This document shows positions 8,847-18,388 of a stretch of DNA of 64,000 nucleotides, one piece after another (positions within the stretch are counted from its first letter, which is position 1; every line of letters begins with the position of its first letter). Both the position numbers and the translations under genes were made by a program. Origin of the DNA: an uncultured Roseovarius sp. (GTDB lineage Bacteria > Pseudomonadota > Alphaproteobacteria > Rhodobacterales > Rhodobacteraceae). The stretch lies in NCBI GenBank assembly GCA_947499555.1, contig CANMOU010000004.1, forward strand, positions 1-64,000, in the 5' to 3' direction. The notes beneath the pieces were generated by a model. That model was not told where the DNA came from, did no database searches, and was given only the letters and a program-made list of their open reading frames with translations.

Positions 8847-9776
8847 ATGTCTGTACTTCTTCTTGCTGAAGTGAACGACGGCGAACTGGCCTTTGATGCC
8901 ACTGCGAAAGCCGTCACTGCCGCGAAAAAACTTGGTGATGTGACCGTTCTGGCCGCAGGTGGCTCTGCCTCTGCTGCTGGCGAGGCAGCTGCCAAGATTG
9001 ATGGCGTCTCGAAGGTTCTCGTGGCCGAAGATGCCTCGCTTGGCCATCGTCTTGCGGAATCAACCGCCGCACTGATCGTGTCATTGGCCGATGGCTACGA
9101 GCACATCGTCGCTCCGGCCACGACCGATGCGAAAAACGTCATGCCACGTGTTGCCGCGCTCTTGGACACAATGATCATTTCCGACGCCTCCGGCGTTGTT
9201 GATGGCGACACGTTCGAGCGTCCTATCTATGCGGGCAACGCCATCCAAACGGTGAAATCTTCGGACCCAAAGAAAGTCGTGACATTCCGGACGTCGACGT
9301 TTGATGCCGCCGGTGAAGGCGGTTCTGCCTCGGTCGAGAGCATCTCGGCCGCTGACAATCCCGGCCTGTCCGAATGGATCGAGGACAAGGTCGCTGCATC
9401 GGACCGCCCCGAACTGACCTCCGCAGGCATAGTCGTTTCAGGCGGTCGTGGCGTCGGCTCGGAAGAGGATTTCGCCCTGATCGAAGGTCTTGCCGACAAA
9501 CTTGGTGCCGCAGTTGGGGCCTCACGTGCGGCTGTCGACTCTGGCTTTGCGCCGAATGATTGGCAGGTTGGTCAAACCGGCAAAGTTGTTGCCCCCGATC
9601 TTTATATCGCGGTTGGCATATCGGGCGCCATTCAACACCTTGCCGGCATGAAGGACTCAAAGGTCATCGTCGCAATCAACAAAGATGAAGAGGCGCCGAT
9701 CTTTCAGGTGGCAGATTATGGCCTTGTGGCCGACCTGTTCCAGGCTGTGCCCGAGTTGACTGAAAAACTCGGCTGA
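8847..9776 (+). CDS. etfA: Electron transfer flavoprotein, alpha subunit
   Basis: A 309-residue ETF alpha subunit carrying the FAD site. The C-terminal FAD domain shows SGGRGVGSEEDF near residue 200 and the signature YIAVGISGAIQHLAGM near residue 255, followed by NKDEEAPIFQVADYG. The ATG directly follows the etfB TAA, so the two are translated from one transcript, and a strong hairpin terminator lies 20 bp after the stop. The likely electron donors include the methylsuccinyl-CoA dehydrogenase at 28.9 kb and other acyl-CoA dehydrogenases. Confidence 0.97.
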   Translation: MSVLLLAEVNDGELAFDATAKAVTAAKKLGDVTVLAAGGSASAAGEAAAKIDGVSKVLVAEDASLGHRLAESTAALIVSLADGYEHIVAPATTDAKNVMPRVAALLDTMIISDASGVVDGDTFERPIYAGNAIQTVKSSDPKKVVTFRTSTFDAAGEGGSASVESISAADNPGLSEWIEDKVAASDRPELTSAGIVVSGGRGVGSEEDFALIEGLADKLGAAVGASRAAVDSGFAPNDWQVGQTGKVVAPDLYIAVGISGAIQHLAGMKDSKVIVAINKDEEAPIFQVADYGLVADLFQAVPELTEKLG

Positions 9777-9795
9777 TCCTGAACCCAATCTCATG

Positions 9796-9828
9796 AAGAA
9801 GGCCCGCCGCGCGTGGGCCTTCTTTGTT
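9796..9828 (+). terminator. Rho-independent terminator of etfBA
   Basis: A perfect 10-bp stem, AAGAAGGCCC (9796-9805) with GGGCCTTCTT (9815-9824), and a 9-base loop, ending in a T-rich tail. Located 20 bp after the etfA stop. Confidence 0.85.
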
Positions 9829-9963
9829 TGAAGCCAACAGACCTGCTGCGGGTTCTGCCACCTCCGCAATTCAATGATAAGGATATATTTCCTGTCTGGC
9901 AGCCCTTGCGGCGCTCCAAGCACCCCGCGTATCCTGATGTCACGCATTAGATGAGGCAGGGCA

Positions 9964-10839
9964 ATGGAAATCAAAAGGGTCGGGGTTGTGGGCGCGGGCC
10001 AGATGGGCAACGGCATTGCGCATGTCATGTCTGCGGCGGGCTATGAGGTGATGTTCAACGATATCAACCAGGACGCGCTGGACAAGGCGATGGCTTTGAT
10101 CGATGCCAATATGGAGCGCCAGGTCAGCAAGGGCAAACTGGATGCCGCCGACAAGGCCGGTGCGCTCTCGCGTATCCAGACCACACTTTCTCTGCCCGAT
10201 CTTGGCGCTTGTGATCTCGTCATTGAATCGGCGACAGAACGGGAAACTGTCAAGCAGGCGATCTTTGAAGATCTTGTTCCGCATTTGCAGCCGCACACAA
10301 TCCTGACATCGAACACCTCATCCATTTCGATCACCCGATTGGCCAGCCGTACCGACCGGCCAGAGAAATTCATGGGGTTCCACTTCATGAATCCGGTGCC
10401 GATCATGCAGCTGGTAGAACTCATTCGCGGCATCGCAACCGATCAACCAACCTTCGAAGCCTGCTACGCCGTGGTCGAAAAGCTTGGCAAAACGGCTGCC
10501 ACGTCAGAGGATTTCCCAGCCTTTATCGTTAACCGCATTCTCATGCCTATGATCAACGAAGCTGTCTACACCCTCTACGAGGGAGTGGGCTCTGTTACTT
10601 CAATCGATACATCGATGAAACTGGGCACCAATCACCCTATGGGGCCTTTGGAGCTTGCCGATTTCATTGGGCTGGACACCTGCCTTGCGATCATGAACGT
10701 TCTTCACGACGGGCTGGCCGACACCAAATACCGGCCCTGCCCTCTTCTGACGAAATATGTCGAAGCCGGCTGGCTGGGGCGGAAGACCGGGCGCGGTTTT
10801 TATGACTATCGCGGCGAGGCGCCAGTTCCCACCCGGTAA
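9964..10839 (+). CDS. hbd: 3-hydroxybutyryl-CoA dehydrogenase
   Basis: A 291-residue NAD(P)-dependent 3-hydroxyacyl-CoA dehydrogenase interconverting acetoacetyl-CoA and 3-hydroxybutyryl-CoA. The N-terminal Rossmann motif is GAGQMG (residues 10-15). Catalytic-region motifs are SNTSSISIT, GFHFMNPVPIM with the catalytic His-Glu pair region (MQLVELIRG), and the C-terminal dimerisation domain NRILMPMINEAV to GRKTGRGFYDY. The length matches Hbd/PaaH-type single-function enzymes rather than FadB fusions. It sits beside etfBA, but the etf terminator and a 190-bp gap indicate a separate transcript. It fits beta-oxidation, PHB and ethylmalonyl-CoA metabolism. Confidence 0.95.
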   Translation: MEIKRVGVVGAGQMGNGIAHVMSAAGYEVMFNDINQDALDKAMALIDANMERQVSKGKLDAADKAGALSRIQTTLSLPDLGACDLVIESATERETVKQAIFEDLVPHLQPHTILTSNTSSISITRLASRTDRPEKFMGFHFMNPVPIMQLVELIRGIATDQPTFEACYAVVEKLGKTAATSEDFPAFIVNRILMPMINEAVYTLYEGVGSVTSIDTSMKLGTNHPMGPLELADFIGLDTCLAIMNVLHDGLADTKYRPCPLLTKYVEAGWLGRKTGRGFYDYRGEAPVPTR

Positions 10840-10873
10840 GGCGAAACGTCAAGCGGTCAAAAATGCGAAGCGG

Positions 10874-11752
10874 CTACTCGCCCAAGCTGAGCGTGTGTTC
10901 GCGCAGCCAGGTCATGAAACCTCGAGGGTCACTCTCAAGAAGCTTCATTTGATCTGCGTCGATTGGTTTGCCCACAACAGGGTTCTGCGGTTTGTTGCAG
11001 CTCTTGACGACTTCATGCAGCAAGAAGCTCTGACGCAAAGTGGCCGAAACCTGGTTGGCCATCTGGTAAACGCGGCTATTGGCACCCGGGAAAAAGATCG
11101 GAACGACCTGCGCGCCCGATCTGCGGATCATCTGCGCCGTGAAGACGGCCCATTCCCGCTCTATCGCCGGGCCAAACATAGTGTCGCTTGATGCAACAAC
11201 GCCAGAGGGGAAGACGCTGATCAAGCCGCCTTCCTTTAGATGCGCCATGGCCTTGGCCCGCATCTCAACCGATTTGCGCTGTGCGTCCGGTTCATGGGGG
11301 AATGGCACCGCGATCATGTAAGACGCCGCAACCTCGTCAATGCCCGTCAACAACGCCCGTGTCAGAATCTTGTAATCCGTACGTCTGCGCCCGATGAGGT
11401 CGGCAAGGATCATGCCATCTACAAGCCCATGAGGGTGATTGGCCACCACGACCACAGGCCCGGTTCTTGGTATCTGGTCGATCTGTTCTTGTGGTGTGAG
11501 CAGGTCGATGCCCATTGTCCCAAGCGCCGCGCGCCAGAACGCCTGGCCGCTGGGTGCACCTTTGCGTTCAAATTCGCGGATCATGCGCAAGATCGAAAGC
11601 TTGCCTGTAAACCATTCAATCGCACGGATCGTGAAAGACGTCAGCGGCGCGTCGAAGGAGTTTGCGTAGGTCAGACTGCGACGGTCGTATTTCGTCGGCG
11701 AGACGGGTGCCGACACCTGATTGCCAACCTGATCCTGAATGCGTTCGACCAC
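10874..11752 (-). CDS. Lysophospholipid-type acyltransferase
   Basis: A 292-residue membrane-associated acyltransferase of the PlsC/LPLAT superfamily. The catalytic block is NHPHGLVDG at residues 105-113, a variant of the HX4D motif with one extra residue, seen in the hemolysin-like and OlsA-like LPLAT groups. The second block VFPSGVVASS (around residue 180) is the usual FPxG substrate-binding motif, and VPIFFPGANS follows. It probably acylates a lysophospholipid or ornithine lysolipid, but the acceptor is not determined by the sequence. It lies downstream of ptsH in the same direction with a 35-bp gap, so it may be the last gene of the chvI-ptsH transcript. Confidence 0.85.
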   Translation of the reverse strand: MVERIQDQVGNQVSAPVSPTKYDRRSLTYANSFDAPLTSFTIRAIEWFTGKLSILRMIREFERKGAPSGQAFWRAALGTMGIDLLTPQEQIDQIPRTGPVVVVANHPHGLVDGMILADLIGRRRTDYKILTRALLTGIDEVAASYMIAVPFPHEPDAQRKSVEMRAKAMAHLKEGGLISVFPSGVVASSDTMFGPAIEREWAVFTAQMIRRSGAQVVPIFFPGANSRVYQMANQVSATLRQSFLLHEVVKSCNKPQNPVVGKPIDADQMKLLESDPRGFMTWLREHTLSLGE

Positions 11753-11787
11753 GTGATCCGATCCTGTCCCGTTCCGCGCTGCGCGGT

Positions 11788-12066
11788 CTACATTTTCTCA
11801 CCGAACCTGTCGGCGACCAATGCCTCGACCGCATCCAGCAAGGCAGAGGCCTCCGGTCCCCAAGCTCGCACGTCAATAGTCTTTCCCTTGGACGCTGCCA
11901 ACATCAAAAGACCCATGATGCTGTCGGCGCCGGATGATTGCCCATCATGCGATACTTCTGCCGAGGCGTCGAATCTTTCCACGGTATCCACCAGTTTGGC
12001 AGCAGCCCGCGCATGCAAGCCTTTCTCATTGATGATCTTAATTTCGCGAATGATCGAGTCTGTCAT
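11788..12066 (-). CDS. ptsH: Phosphocarrier protein HPr
   Basis: A 92-residue HPr. The phosphorylatable histidine is His18 in KGLHARAAAK and the HprK target serine is Ser49 in ADSIMGLLML, both positioned as in regulatory HPr proteins. In alphaproteobacteria HPr has no sugar-transport partner here and acts in regulation: it passes phosphate from EI-Ntr to EIIA and is Ser-phosphorylated by HprK. I chose ATG 12066, 19 bp after the EIIA stop, with GAAGG upstream. It is part of the compact hprK-rapZ-EIIA-ptsH cluster. Confidence 0.95.
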   Translation of the reverse strand: MTDSIIREIKIINEKGLHARAAAKLVDTVERFDASAEVSHDGQSSGADSIMGLLMLAASKGKTIDVRAWGPEASALLDAVEALVADRFGEKM

Positions 12067-12085
12067 GAGCAGGGCGCGCCTTCTG

Positions 12086-12532
12086 TCAGTCCGGGTCGGT
12101 CTTGGAGGTTTCAAGGCTGTCGGCGTCAGAGCGATCCGCGTCATCATCGGCAACACTGTGACTGTCGATGTACTTGCGCCCTGCCGCCAGAGCGACACGT
12201 GCGGCATCAGCAACGCTGAGATGTCTGCTCTTGGCCAGTTTCAGAAGCATCGGAAGATTGGCCCCATAGAGAATGCGACGGTTCTCGGGCTGGCACGCTT
12301 TCAGCGAAAGATTTGAGGGTGAGCCACCAAAAAGATCGGTCACGATCAGTACACCGTCACCGCTGTCAACGCCATCCGCCGCCTCACAAATCTCGGCTTG
12401 CTTTTGAGCCCGATCATGATCGCCCTCGATGGAAATCGCACGAATGTCAGATTGAACACCAATCACATGTTCAATTGCGCGAAGGTACTCCTGCGCGAGG
12501 CTTCCATGCGCCACAATGACGATACCGATCAA
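12086..12532 (-). CDS. PTS EIIA component, mannose family
   Basis: A 148-residue EIIA of the mannose/fructose (ManX, EIIA-Man) family. The N-terminal phosphohistidine is His9 in [10 protein letters not shown], and the DLFGGSPSN loop near residue 68 is characteristic. No EIIB or EIIC domains are fused or encoded nearby, so it is a soluble regulatory phosphate acceptor, as known for the alphaproteobacterial PTS. The C-terminal about 25 residues are an acidic Asp/Ser tail beyond the domain. The start overlaps the rapZ stop by 4 bp (translational coupling). Confidence 0.92.
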   Translation of the reverse strand: MIGIVIVAHGSLAQEYLRAIEHVIGVQSDIRAISIEGDHDRAQKQAEICEAADGVDSGDGVLIVTDLFGGSPSNLSLKACQPENRRILYGANLPMLLKLAKSRHLSVADAARVALAAGRKYIDSHSVADDDADRSDADSLETSKTDPD

Positions 12533-13473
12533 CGCCCTGCGTCCTTTTTTCCAGAGGTGTCCCCAGTCTCTGCGACCGTCGGAGCAAAAGTATCCCGACG
12601 TTCAAGTTCCCGGTGCCTTATAGACACCTGCCAGCCACTCTCTGCAAGGGCATCGGCCAATGTTTCTGTCATCGTGACGCTGCGATGTTGTCCTCCGGTG
12701 CACCCGAATCCGATCGCAAGATAGGCTTTGCCCTCGGCAAGGTATGCCGGCAGCAGCATTTTCGCGAGATCAATCACCCGGCTTGCAAATGGCTCGAATC
12801 GCGGGTCGTCTTTTACGTAGACAGAGACACGTTCGTCGCGCCCATCGAGCGCGCGCAACGACGCCTCCCAATAGGGGTTCTTGAGAAACCGGCAGTCCAG
12901 CACCATGTCAAGACCACGCGGCAGGCCGCGTTTGTAGGAGAAAGATTGCACCGTCACGGCCAGATTGCCCTCGGGTCTTGTGCCAAACCATGATTCAAGT
13001 TCCGCGCGCAGGTCATGCGGTGACATCTCTGTCGTGTCGATCAGGATGTCTGCCCTTGCGCGGATTGGTCCAAGCAAATCAACTTCCCGCGCGATGCCGA
13101 TTTCGGCGCTCTCCGCCGGCGCCAGGGGATGCCTTCGGCGCGTTTCAGAAAACCTGCGCTGCAGGACTTCAGGACGGCAATCTATGTAGAGCACCTGCAA
13201 GGGTGTCGATTGCACGTGAGTACTGCGGTCAATCGCCTCAATAAGCGCATTTGTCGAGAAATCCCGATTGCGGGTGTCGATCCCGAGCGCCAATGGCTTT
13301 TGCAGCACATCGTCATCAAGAAGCCGTGGCAGAAGCGACAAGGGCAGATTGTCGATGGCCTCATAACCAATGTCTTCAAGAGCACGGATCGCCGTGCTTC
13401 GGCCAGCACCGGATGGCCCGGTGACAAGCACAGGCCGCTGATGCATGTTTTTCTCTCGACGTGTGTCAGGCAT
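12529..13473 (-). CDS. rapZ: RNase adapter RapZ / P-loop nucleotide-binding protein
   Basis: A 314-residue member of the RapZ/YvcJ family with Walker [10 protein letters not shown] at residues 19-27. The C-terminal half has the conserved blocks [24 protein letters not shown] and [10 protein letters not shown], here quoted as separate motifs of the family. In E. coli RapZ binds GlmZ/GlmY RNAs and controls glucosamine-6-phosphate synthase; in alphaproteobacteria its task is less clear but it is nearly always encoded with the PTS genes. Start 13473 has AAGGAAGG upstream; ATG 13446, just before the core domain, is possible. The gene sits 12 bp after hprK. Confidence 0.93.
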   Translation of the reverse strand: MPDTRREKNMHQRPVLVTGPSGAGRSTAIRALEDIGYEAIDNLPLSLLPRLLDDDVLQKPLALGIDTRNRDFSTNALIEAIDRSTHVQSTPLQVLYIDCRPEVLQRRFSETRRRHPLAPAESAEIGIAREVDLLGPIRARADILIDTTEMSPHDLRAELESWFGTRPEGNLAVTVQSFSYKRGLPRGLDMVLDCRFLKNPYWEASLRALDGRDERVSVYVKDDPRFEPFASRVIDLAKMLLPAYLAEGKAYLAIGFGCTGGQHRSVTMTETLADALAESGWQVSIRHRELERRDTFAPTVAETGDTSGKKDAGR

Positions 13474-13485
13474 AACGTGCCTTCC

Positions 13486-13932
13486 TTACTGCCATCGCCC
13501 ATGTCTTAGATATAACATGATCGCCGCAGGAAAATGATCAAACCCCGGATTGCCGAGCACCGGAACGGTCGCGCCCATCAAATGCATGTGATGGATCTGC
13601 GGCAAGCGCTCAGTTTCTCGTCGGTCGAGGTCGACGACCAGCTCAATCCGGGTTGGTCCGGCCGCGGGCGCGTGAAGAAGGCCGACGCCCCGCGCCTCGA
13701 TCTTGCCTTCTATGGCACCGGGGCACTGCGCAAAGAGGTGGTCGTCTTCACGCCAGAGAATTGTCCGGTCATCGGCTATCAGACATGCGCCGATGGAAAT
13801 CAATAGAAGTGCAAGACCCGATTTTCCGCTTCCTGATGCGCCAATGATAAGCACGCCTTTGTCGTCAACCGCTACAGCGCTTGCGTGAAGTATGTCCTGA
13901 GATCTTTTGGCAGAAGGGGTCGTCTTGCCCAT
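13486..13932 (-). CDS. hprK: HPr kinase/phosphorylase, short alphaproteobacterial form
   Basis: A 148-residue serine kinase that phosphorylates HPr on the regulatory serine. The Walker A is GASGSGKSG (residues 31-39) preceded by the family motif HASAVAVDDKGVLI. Compared with the roughly 310-residue Gram-positive enzyme the N-terminal domain is missing, which is the normal form in alphaproteobacteria and not a truncation in this genome. It lies 9 bp after chvG and 12 bp before rapZ, so it is almost certainly in one operon with chvI-chvG. Confidence 0.93.
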   Translation of the reverse strand: MGKTTPSAKRSQDILHASAVAVDDKGVLIIGASGSGKSGLALLLISIGACLIADDRTILWREDDHLFAQCPGAIEGKIEARGVGLLHAPAAGPTRIELVVDLDRRETERLPQIHHMHLMGATVPVLGNPGFDHFPAAIMLYLRHGRWQ

Positions 13933-13941
13933 CGTCCGGTA

Positions 13942-15642
13942 TCAGACCGGAAGGCCAACCACAAAACGCGCACCAAGCGGATCAGTGGTGATGTCGGAAT
14001 CGGTTGGGCGAATGTTTTCAGCCCAGATCACGCCGTTATGTGCCTCGACAATCTGTTTTGAGATCGACAGGCCCAGACCGGAGTTGTTTCCAAAATCGTT
14101 CTCTGCCCGTTCCGAATAGAAGCGTTGGAAGATTTTTGTCAGCGCCTGTTCGGGAATGCCGGGACCGGTGTCTTCAACAACGACCACAACGCGATTTTCG
14201 CGCTTGCGTGTCCACACGCGGATCGCATCCCCCTCTTCACAGAACGAAATCGCATTGCTAATCAGGTTGACGAAGACCTGCGCAAGACGGCCTTCCAGCC
14301 CGGTCACGCCAATTGGATCAGGTGGGAAATCTGTGATGAACTCGATGCCTTTCTTGTCGGCTTCCTCGCCCAGGTACTGCGCGAGATTGTCGAGCATACT
14401 CACCAGATCAAAGGTTTCCTGGTCCTCTTTCACAAGCTCACTGTCGAGCCGCGACGCGTTGGAAATATCGCTCACCAGCCGGTCAAGCCGCCGGACGTCA
14501 TGTTCGATGACTTCCAGGAGACGCTCACGCTGATCGTCGCGTTTGGCCACGCGCATCGTGCCGACCGCAGAGCGCAGGCTGGCCAGCGGATTCTTGATTT
14601 CATGGGCAACGTCCGCCGCGAATTGCTCATTGCCATCTATGCGATTGTACAGAGCGCCGACCATGCCCCGAAGTGCTCCGGAAAGCCGTCCGATTTCATC
14701 CGGGCGCGCCGTCAGGTCAGGGATCCGGATGCGTCCGCCATCGCGATTACCCCTTCGATTTCGTGCACCGCCCACTTCAGCCGCCGCTGCCAGCTCGGCA
14801 AGCGGGTTGGAGATTGTTGAAGCCAAAATCAAGCTGAGCGCGACAGAGACAAGCGTGGCAACAATGAACATCTGCAGGACACGCTCGCGTTCCACTTTTA
14901 GAAGCTGTTCAATCTCGCCGGAGGCACTTGCCATTGCAATCGCGCCGACAGAGTTTGACCCTTGCATGATCGGGGTTACGGCGATGAAAATCTTAGTGCC
15001 GTCAACCTTTTCCTGGACCGACCGCGTGCCATCCGTCAGTGCTGGAGCGACCAAAAGCCGGGCTTTGTCCTCGATGGTTTTTGGCTCTCCCGAAGACAAA
15101 AGGAATTCGAAGGGCGCCGATACGAAAGAAAACGCCCGATCAATTGCGTCGGTGATCACTGTGGGCTGGTTAAAGTCCGCGATTTCATGACCATGGCCAA
15201 GCTTACCTTCAATCGAAGCGACCAGGTTTTGCCGGGTATCATAGACAAAAACCTCGGCACCGGCCTGAATATCCATCTGGCTAAGTAAGCTCTGCGGATC
15301 CAGAGATCTTGCAGCGCTTATTGTGGACACGCCCCTCTCGGGAAGCTTGGCTTCAAAGACGTCCGCGATCAGTTCAACATCGCTTAGCAGATCATCTGCG
15401 CGCGTCTGAACAAGGCTGTCACCAGAAGAACTTAGGTACAGCACCCCGGCAACCAGGACGTTCAGGGCAACCAGGTTAAAGGTGATGATCTTTTTGGTAA
15501 GCGACCCGCCGGCGGAGCGGAAAAACCCGCGCCGTTCACGGCGGATGCGCACTTCTTCTTCGACGATCTTATCGGGCGCAACAAAGTCGTCGCCAAGAAC
15601 GACACCTTCATTGTCGCTGACCGAATGATCTCGCACCTGCAC
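13942..15642 (-). CDS. chvG: Sensor histidine kinase ChvG
   Basis: A 566-residue membrane histidine kinase. Transmembrane segments lie at about 52-70 and 256-275, enclosing a periplasmic sensor domain; a HAMP region follows, then the H-box AADVAHEIKNPLASLRS with phospho-acceptor His347, N-box NLISNAISF, and G boxes DTGPGIPE and NSGLGLSI. The position between chvI and hprK, and the sensor layout, identify it as ChvG/ExoS, which in rhizobia senses acid or envelope signals and controls envelope, motility and exopolysaccharide genes. Family function is known; the stimulus in this organism is not. Confidence 0.93.
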   Translation of the reverse strand: MQVRDHSVSDNEGVVLGDDFVAPDKIVEEEVRIRRERRGFFRSAGGSLTKKIITFNLVALNVLVAGVLYLSSSGDSLVQTRADDLLSDVELIADVFEAKLPERGVSTISAARSLDPQSLLSQMDIQAGAEVFVYDTRQNLVASIEGKLGHGHEIADFNQPTVITDAIDRAFSFVSAPFEFLLSSGEPKTIEDKARLLVAPALTDGTRSVQEKVDGTKIFIAVTPIMQGSNSVGAIAMASASGEIEQLLKVERERVLQMFIVATLVSVALSLILASTISNPLAELAAAAEVGGARNRRGNRDGGRIRIPDLTARPDEIGRLSGALRGMVGALYNRIDGNEQFAADVAHEIKNPLASLRSAVGTMRVAKRDDQRERLLEVIEHDVRRLDRLVSDISNASRLDSELVKEDQETFDLVSMLDNLAQYLGEEADKKGIEFITDFPPDPIGVTGLEGRLAQVFVNLISNAISFCEEGDAIRVWTRKRENRVVVVVEDTGPGIPEQALTKIFQRFYSERAENDFGNNSGLGLSISKQIVEAHNGVIWAENIRPTDSDITTDPLGARFVVGLPV

Positions 15643-15659
15643 GCCCCCGATCGAAGGAC

Positions 15660-16361
15660 TTATTCTTCGTTGTAACGATACCCGATCCCGTAAAGGGTTT
15701 CGATGGCTGAAAACTCAGGATCGACCATGCGCAATTTCTTACGCAGACGCTTGATATGGCTGTCGATGGTCCTGTCGTCAACATAGACCTGGTCATCATA
15801 GGCCACATCCATCAGCTGATCGCGGCTTTTGACGAATCCAGGACGCTGCGCCAAGGCTTGGAGCAGAAGAAACTCCGTCACAGTGAGAGATACATCCTGA
15901 CCTTTCCAGGTCACCGCATGACGCAGCGGATCCATCCGCAGATCACCGCGTTCAATCACTTTTGTGTCTTCGCTATCGGCGACAACATTGCCTTCGACCG
16001 CGTCTTGCCGACGCAGGAGTGCGCGAATACGCTCGACCAGCAAACGCTGCGAAAAGGGCTTCTTCACATAGTCATCCGCGCCCATGCGCAGACCCAGCAC
16101 CTCGTCGATTTCATCATCTTTCGAGGTCAGGAAGATGACCGGCATCGAGGTTTTCTGGCGCAACCGCTGCAACAGATCCATGCCGTCCATGCGCGGCATC
16201 TTGATGTCCAGAACGGCCATATCGGGCAGCTTTTTGCTGAAAGCATCAAGCGCCTGCTGGCCGTCATTGTAAGTTTCCACCTCGAAGCCCTCGGCCTCGA
16301 GTGTCATTGAGACCGACGTCAGAATATTTCTGTCATCGTCCACAAGGGCGATTTTGGACAT
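15660..16361 (-). CDS. chvI: Response regulator ChvI
   Basis: A 233-residue OmpR-family response regulator. The receiver domain begins [11 protein letters not shown], with phospho-acceptor Asp52 ([11 protein letters not shown]) and the conserved Thr and Lys in LTSK and KKPF. The winged-helix DNA-binding domain ends with [14 protein letters not shown] and [10 protein letters not shown]. It is the first gene of the chvI-chvG-hprK-rapZ-EIIA-ptsH cluster and divergent from pckA, an arrangement conserved in alphaproteobacteria. AAGGAAAC precedes the ATG. Confidence 0.95.
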   Translation of the reverse strand: MSKIALVDDDRNILTSVSMTLEAEGFEVETYNDGQQALDAFSKKLPDMAVLDIKMPRMDGMDLLQRLRQKTSMPVIFLTSKDDEIDEVLGLRMGADDYVKKPFSQRLLVERIRALLRRQDAVEGNVVADSEDTKVIERGDLRMDPLRHAVTWKGQDVSLTVTEFLLLQALAQRPGFVKSRDQLMDVAYDDQVYVDDRTIDSHIKRLRKKLRMVDPEFSAIETLYGIGYRYNEE

Positions 16362-16402
16362 TGTCGTTTCCTTATACTGCTCTCGTTCTTTTGTTTTTCG
16401 CG

Positions 16403-16431
16403 ATAAGAGCCGTTTTGGCCTTTACAATCAA
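16403..16431 (-). promoter_or_regulatory. Possible chvI operon promoter
   Basis: On the minus strand TTGATT (16426-16431) and TCTTAT (16403-16408) are 17 bp apart, about 40 bp before the chvI start. The -10 is a poor match, so confidence is modest. Confidence 0.35.
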
Positions 16432-16580
16432 TGCTAAACTGCGAATCAGCCCTTTGATTGCGGCGATTTGGCATCAAAAAGTCTTATCAATGGCTAAATT
16501 GTCTCACTTTTTTGCAGCGATTTGCACATATTCCGGCAACAATTTCAGGACACTGCCGGCAAAGTTTCGCAACTTGGCCC

Positions 16581-16618
16581 TTGGTTGCGCTAACGCCCCG
16601 CTTTGGTTGCGCTAACGC
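16581..16618. promoter_or_regulatory. Two identical 16-bp direct repeats before pckA, possible operators
   Basis: TTGGTTGCGCTAACGC occurs at 16581-16596 and again, identically, at 16603-16618. The 22-bp period places both copies on the same face of the helix. Each contains GTT-N5-AAC, an imperfect dyad resembling LacI-family operators. They lie about 150 bp before pckA in the 407-bp chvI-pckA gap. The rest of the gap has the chvI promoter candidate and no gene. In Rhodobacter sphaeroides the LacI-family regulator CceR controls central carbon genes including gluconeogenesis; assignment to a CceR-like regulator is inference. Confidence 0.55.
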
Positions 16619-16768
16619 TTGGATTGCGTCCTGTTCATTCCCAAAACCGTCATGTTATGACCTCGGTAAATCATCGGTATCGAGGGCTATACCGGCGCGT
16701 CAGAGCCGCGCAGCAGTTATCATTTCGGCCAAGAGCCTAAGGCCATGCGACAAAGTAGGAGCGCACGA

Positions 16769-18367
16769 ATGACAATAGGACGGGTAAACCCGAATTTCCG
16801 GCTTGAGGATCAGGGCATCGAGGGTTTGGGCGACGTCCACTACAACCTGATTGAGCCTGCTTTGATCGAGCTAGCGCTTCGCAATGGCGAGGGTCGTCTT
16901 GGCCGGGGGGGTACGTTCCTTGTCTCGACCGGCAAATTCACTGGCCGGTCCCCGAAGGACAAACATGTCGTTAAGACCGACAGTGTCGCCGACAGCATCT
17001 GGTGGGACAACAACGCCGAGATGGCGCCAGAAGCTTTCGACCGTCTCTATGATGACATGGTCGCCCATATGAAGGGTCGTGACTACTATGTGCAGGATCT
17101 TGTGGGCGGGGCCGACCCTTCGCATTCGATCAACATGCGCATGGTGACGGAACTTGCCTGGCACGGGCTGTTCATCCGCCACATGCTGCGCCGCCCGGAC
17201 CGTGAAGCACTGGACCGGTTCGTCGCCGATTTCACGGTGATCAACTGCCCAAGTTTCAAGGCCGATCCCGAAAAGCACGGCTGCCGGTCTGATACGGTGA
17301 TCGCGATGAATTTCGACCGCAAGCTTATCCTTATCGGCAACACGGAATATGCAGGCGAAAACAAGAAATCCGTGTTCACGCTACTTAACTATCTGCTGCC
17401 GGAAAAAGGCATCATGCCGATGCATTGCTCGGCCAACCATGCCAAGGGAAATCCGGTCGATACAGCTATTTTCTTTGGGCTTTCCGGGACCGGCAAGACG
17501 ACGCTTTCGGCCGATCCGAACCGCACCCTGATTGGCGATGACGAACATGGCTGGTCAGATCGCGGCACGTTCAATTTCGAGGGTGGCTGCTATGCCAAGA
17601 CGATCAATCTTGATCCCGAGGCAGAACCCGAGATTTACGCCACAACCGAGAAATTCGGGACGGTCATCGAGAACATGGTCTATGATGATGAAACGCTTGA
17701 TCTGGACTTTGCAGATGACAGCCTGACGGCCAATATGCGCTGCGCCTATCCGATGCACTACATCTCGAACGCATCAAGCACCGCCCTAGGAGGGCATCCC
17801 AAAAACATCATCATGCTGACCTGTGACGCCTTTGGTGTTCTGCCGCCCATCGCGCGGCTCACGCCGGCGCAGGCGATGTACCACTTCCTATCAGGCTTTA
17901 CCGCCAAAGTGGCCGGAACAGAGCGTGGATTGACAGAGCCAGAGCCCACGTTCTCAACCTGCTTTGGCGCACCATTCATGCCACGCCGTCCAGAGGTCTA
18001 TGGCAATCTGCTGCGTGAGAAGATCGCCAAGCATGGCGCCACCTGCTGGCTGGTGAATACCGGCTGGACCGGCGGGGCCTATGGCACTGGTGAGCGCATG
18101 CCGATCAAGGCGACACGGGCGCTCTTGACGGCCGCTTTGGATGGTTCACTGAGCAAGGTTGAGTTCCGCAAGGATGCCAATTTCGGCTTTGACGTCCCTG
18201 TCAGCGTGCCGGGCGTGCCAGAGGTTCTTCTGAACCCGCGCCGGACTTGGGGCGACCCTGCGGGGTATGACGCGCAAGCGGAGAAGCTGGTGAAAATGTT
18301 TGCCGACAATTTCGAGCAATACCTGCCGCATATCGATGATGACGTGAAGGCGGCTGCAATCGGCTAG
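16769..18367 (+). CDS. pckA: Phosphoenolpyruvate carboxykinase (ATP)
   Basis: A 532-residue ATP-dependent PEP carboxykinase that turns oxaloacetate and ATP into PEP and CO2, the entry to gluconeogenesis from C2 and C4 substrates. The P-loop GLSGTGKT is at residues 237-244, followed by [10 protein letters not shown] (metal-binding Asp). [20 protein letters not shown] and GPFMPRRP-like substrate residues are present, and [10 protein letters not shown] lies near residue 430. ATG 16769 follows GGAG and gives the standard N-terminus. It is monocistronic: a strong terminator follows 22 bp after the stop. The upstream direct repeats are likely its control sites. Confidence 0.97.
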   Translation: MTIGRVNPNFRLEDQGIEGLGDVHYNLIEPALIELALRNGEGRLGRGGTFLVSTGKFTGRSPKDKHVVKTDSVADSIWWDNNAEMAPEAFDRLYDDMVAHMKGRDYYVQDLVGGADPSHSINMRMVTELAWHGLFIRHMLRRPDREALDRFVADFTVINCPSFKADPEKHGCRSDTVIAMNFDRKLILIGNTEYAGENKKSVFTLLNYLLPEKGIMPMHCSANHAKGNPVDTAIFFGLSGTGKTTLSADPNRTLIGDDEHGWSDRGTFNFEGGCYAKTINLDPEAEPEIYATTEKFGTVIENMVYDDETLDLDFADDSLTANMRCAYPMHYISNASSTALGGHPKNIIMLTCDAFGVLPPIARLTPAQAMYHFLSGFTAKVAGTERGLTEPEPTFSTCFGAPFMPRRPEVYGNLLREKIAKHGATCWLVNTGWTGGAYGTGERMPIKATRALLTAALDGSLSKVEFRKDANFGFDVPVSVPGVPEVLLNPRRTWGDPAGYDAQAEKLVKMFADNFEQYLPHIDDDVKAAAIG

Positions 18368-18388
18368 CGCCACCTTAATCTACGCTCC

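Noticed and set aside
11240-12316. 358-residue plus-strand frame
   Set aside because: Antisense to the acyltransferase, HPr and EIIA genes, spanning their boundaries, and without a ribosome binding site.
16301-16772. Two overlapping plus-strand frames of 104 residues in the chvI-pckA gap
   Set aside because: They run through the chvI start and the direct repeats and have no ribosome binding site or similarity; the region is regulatory.
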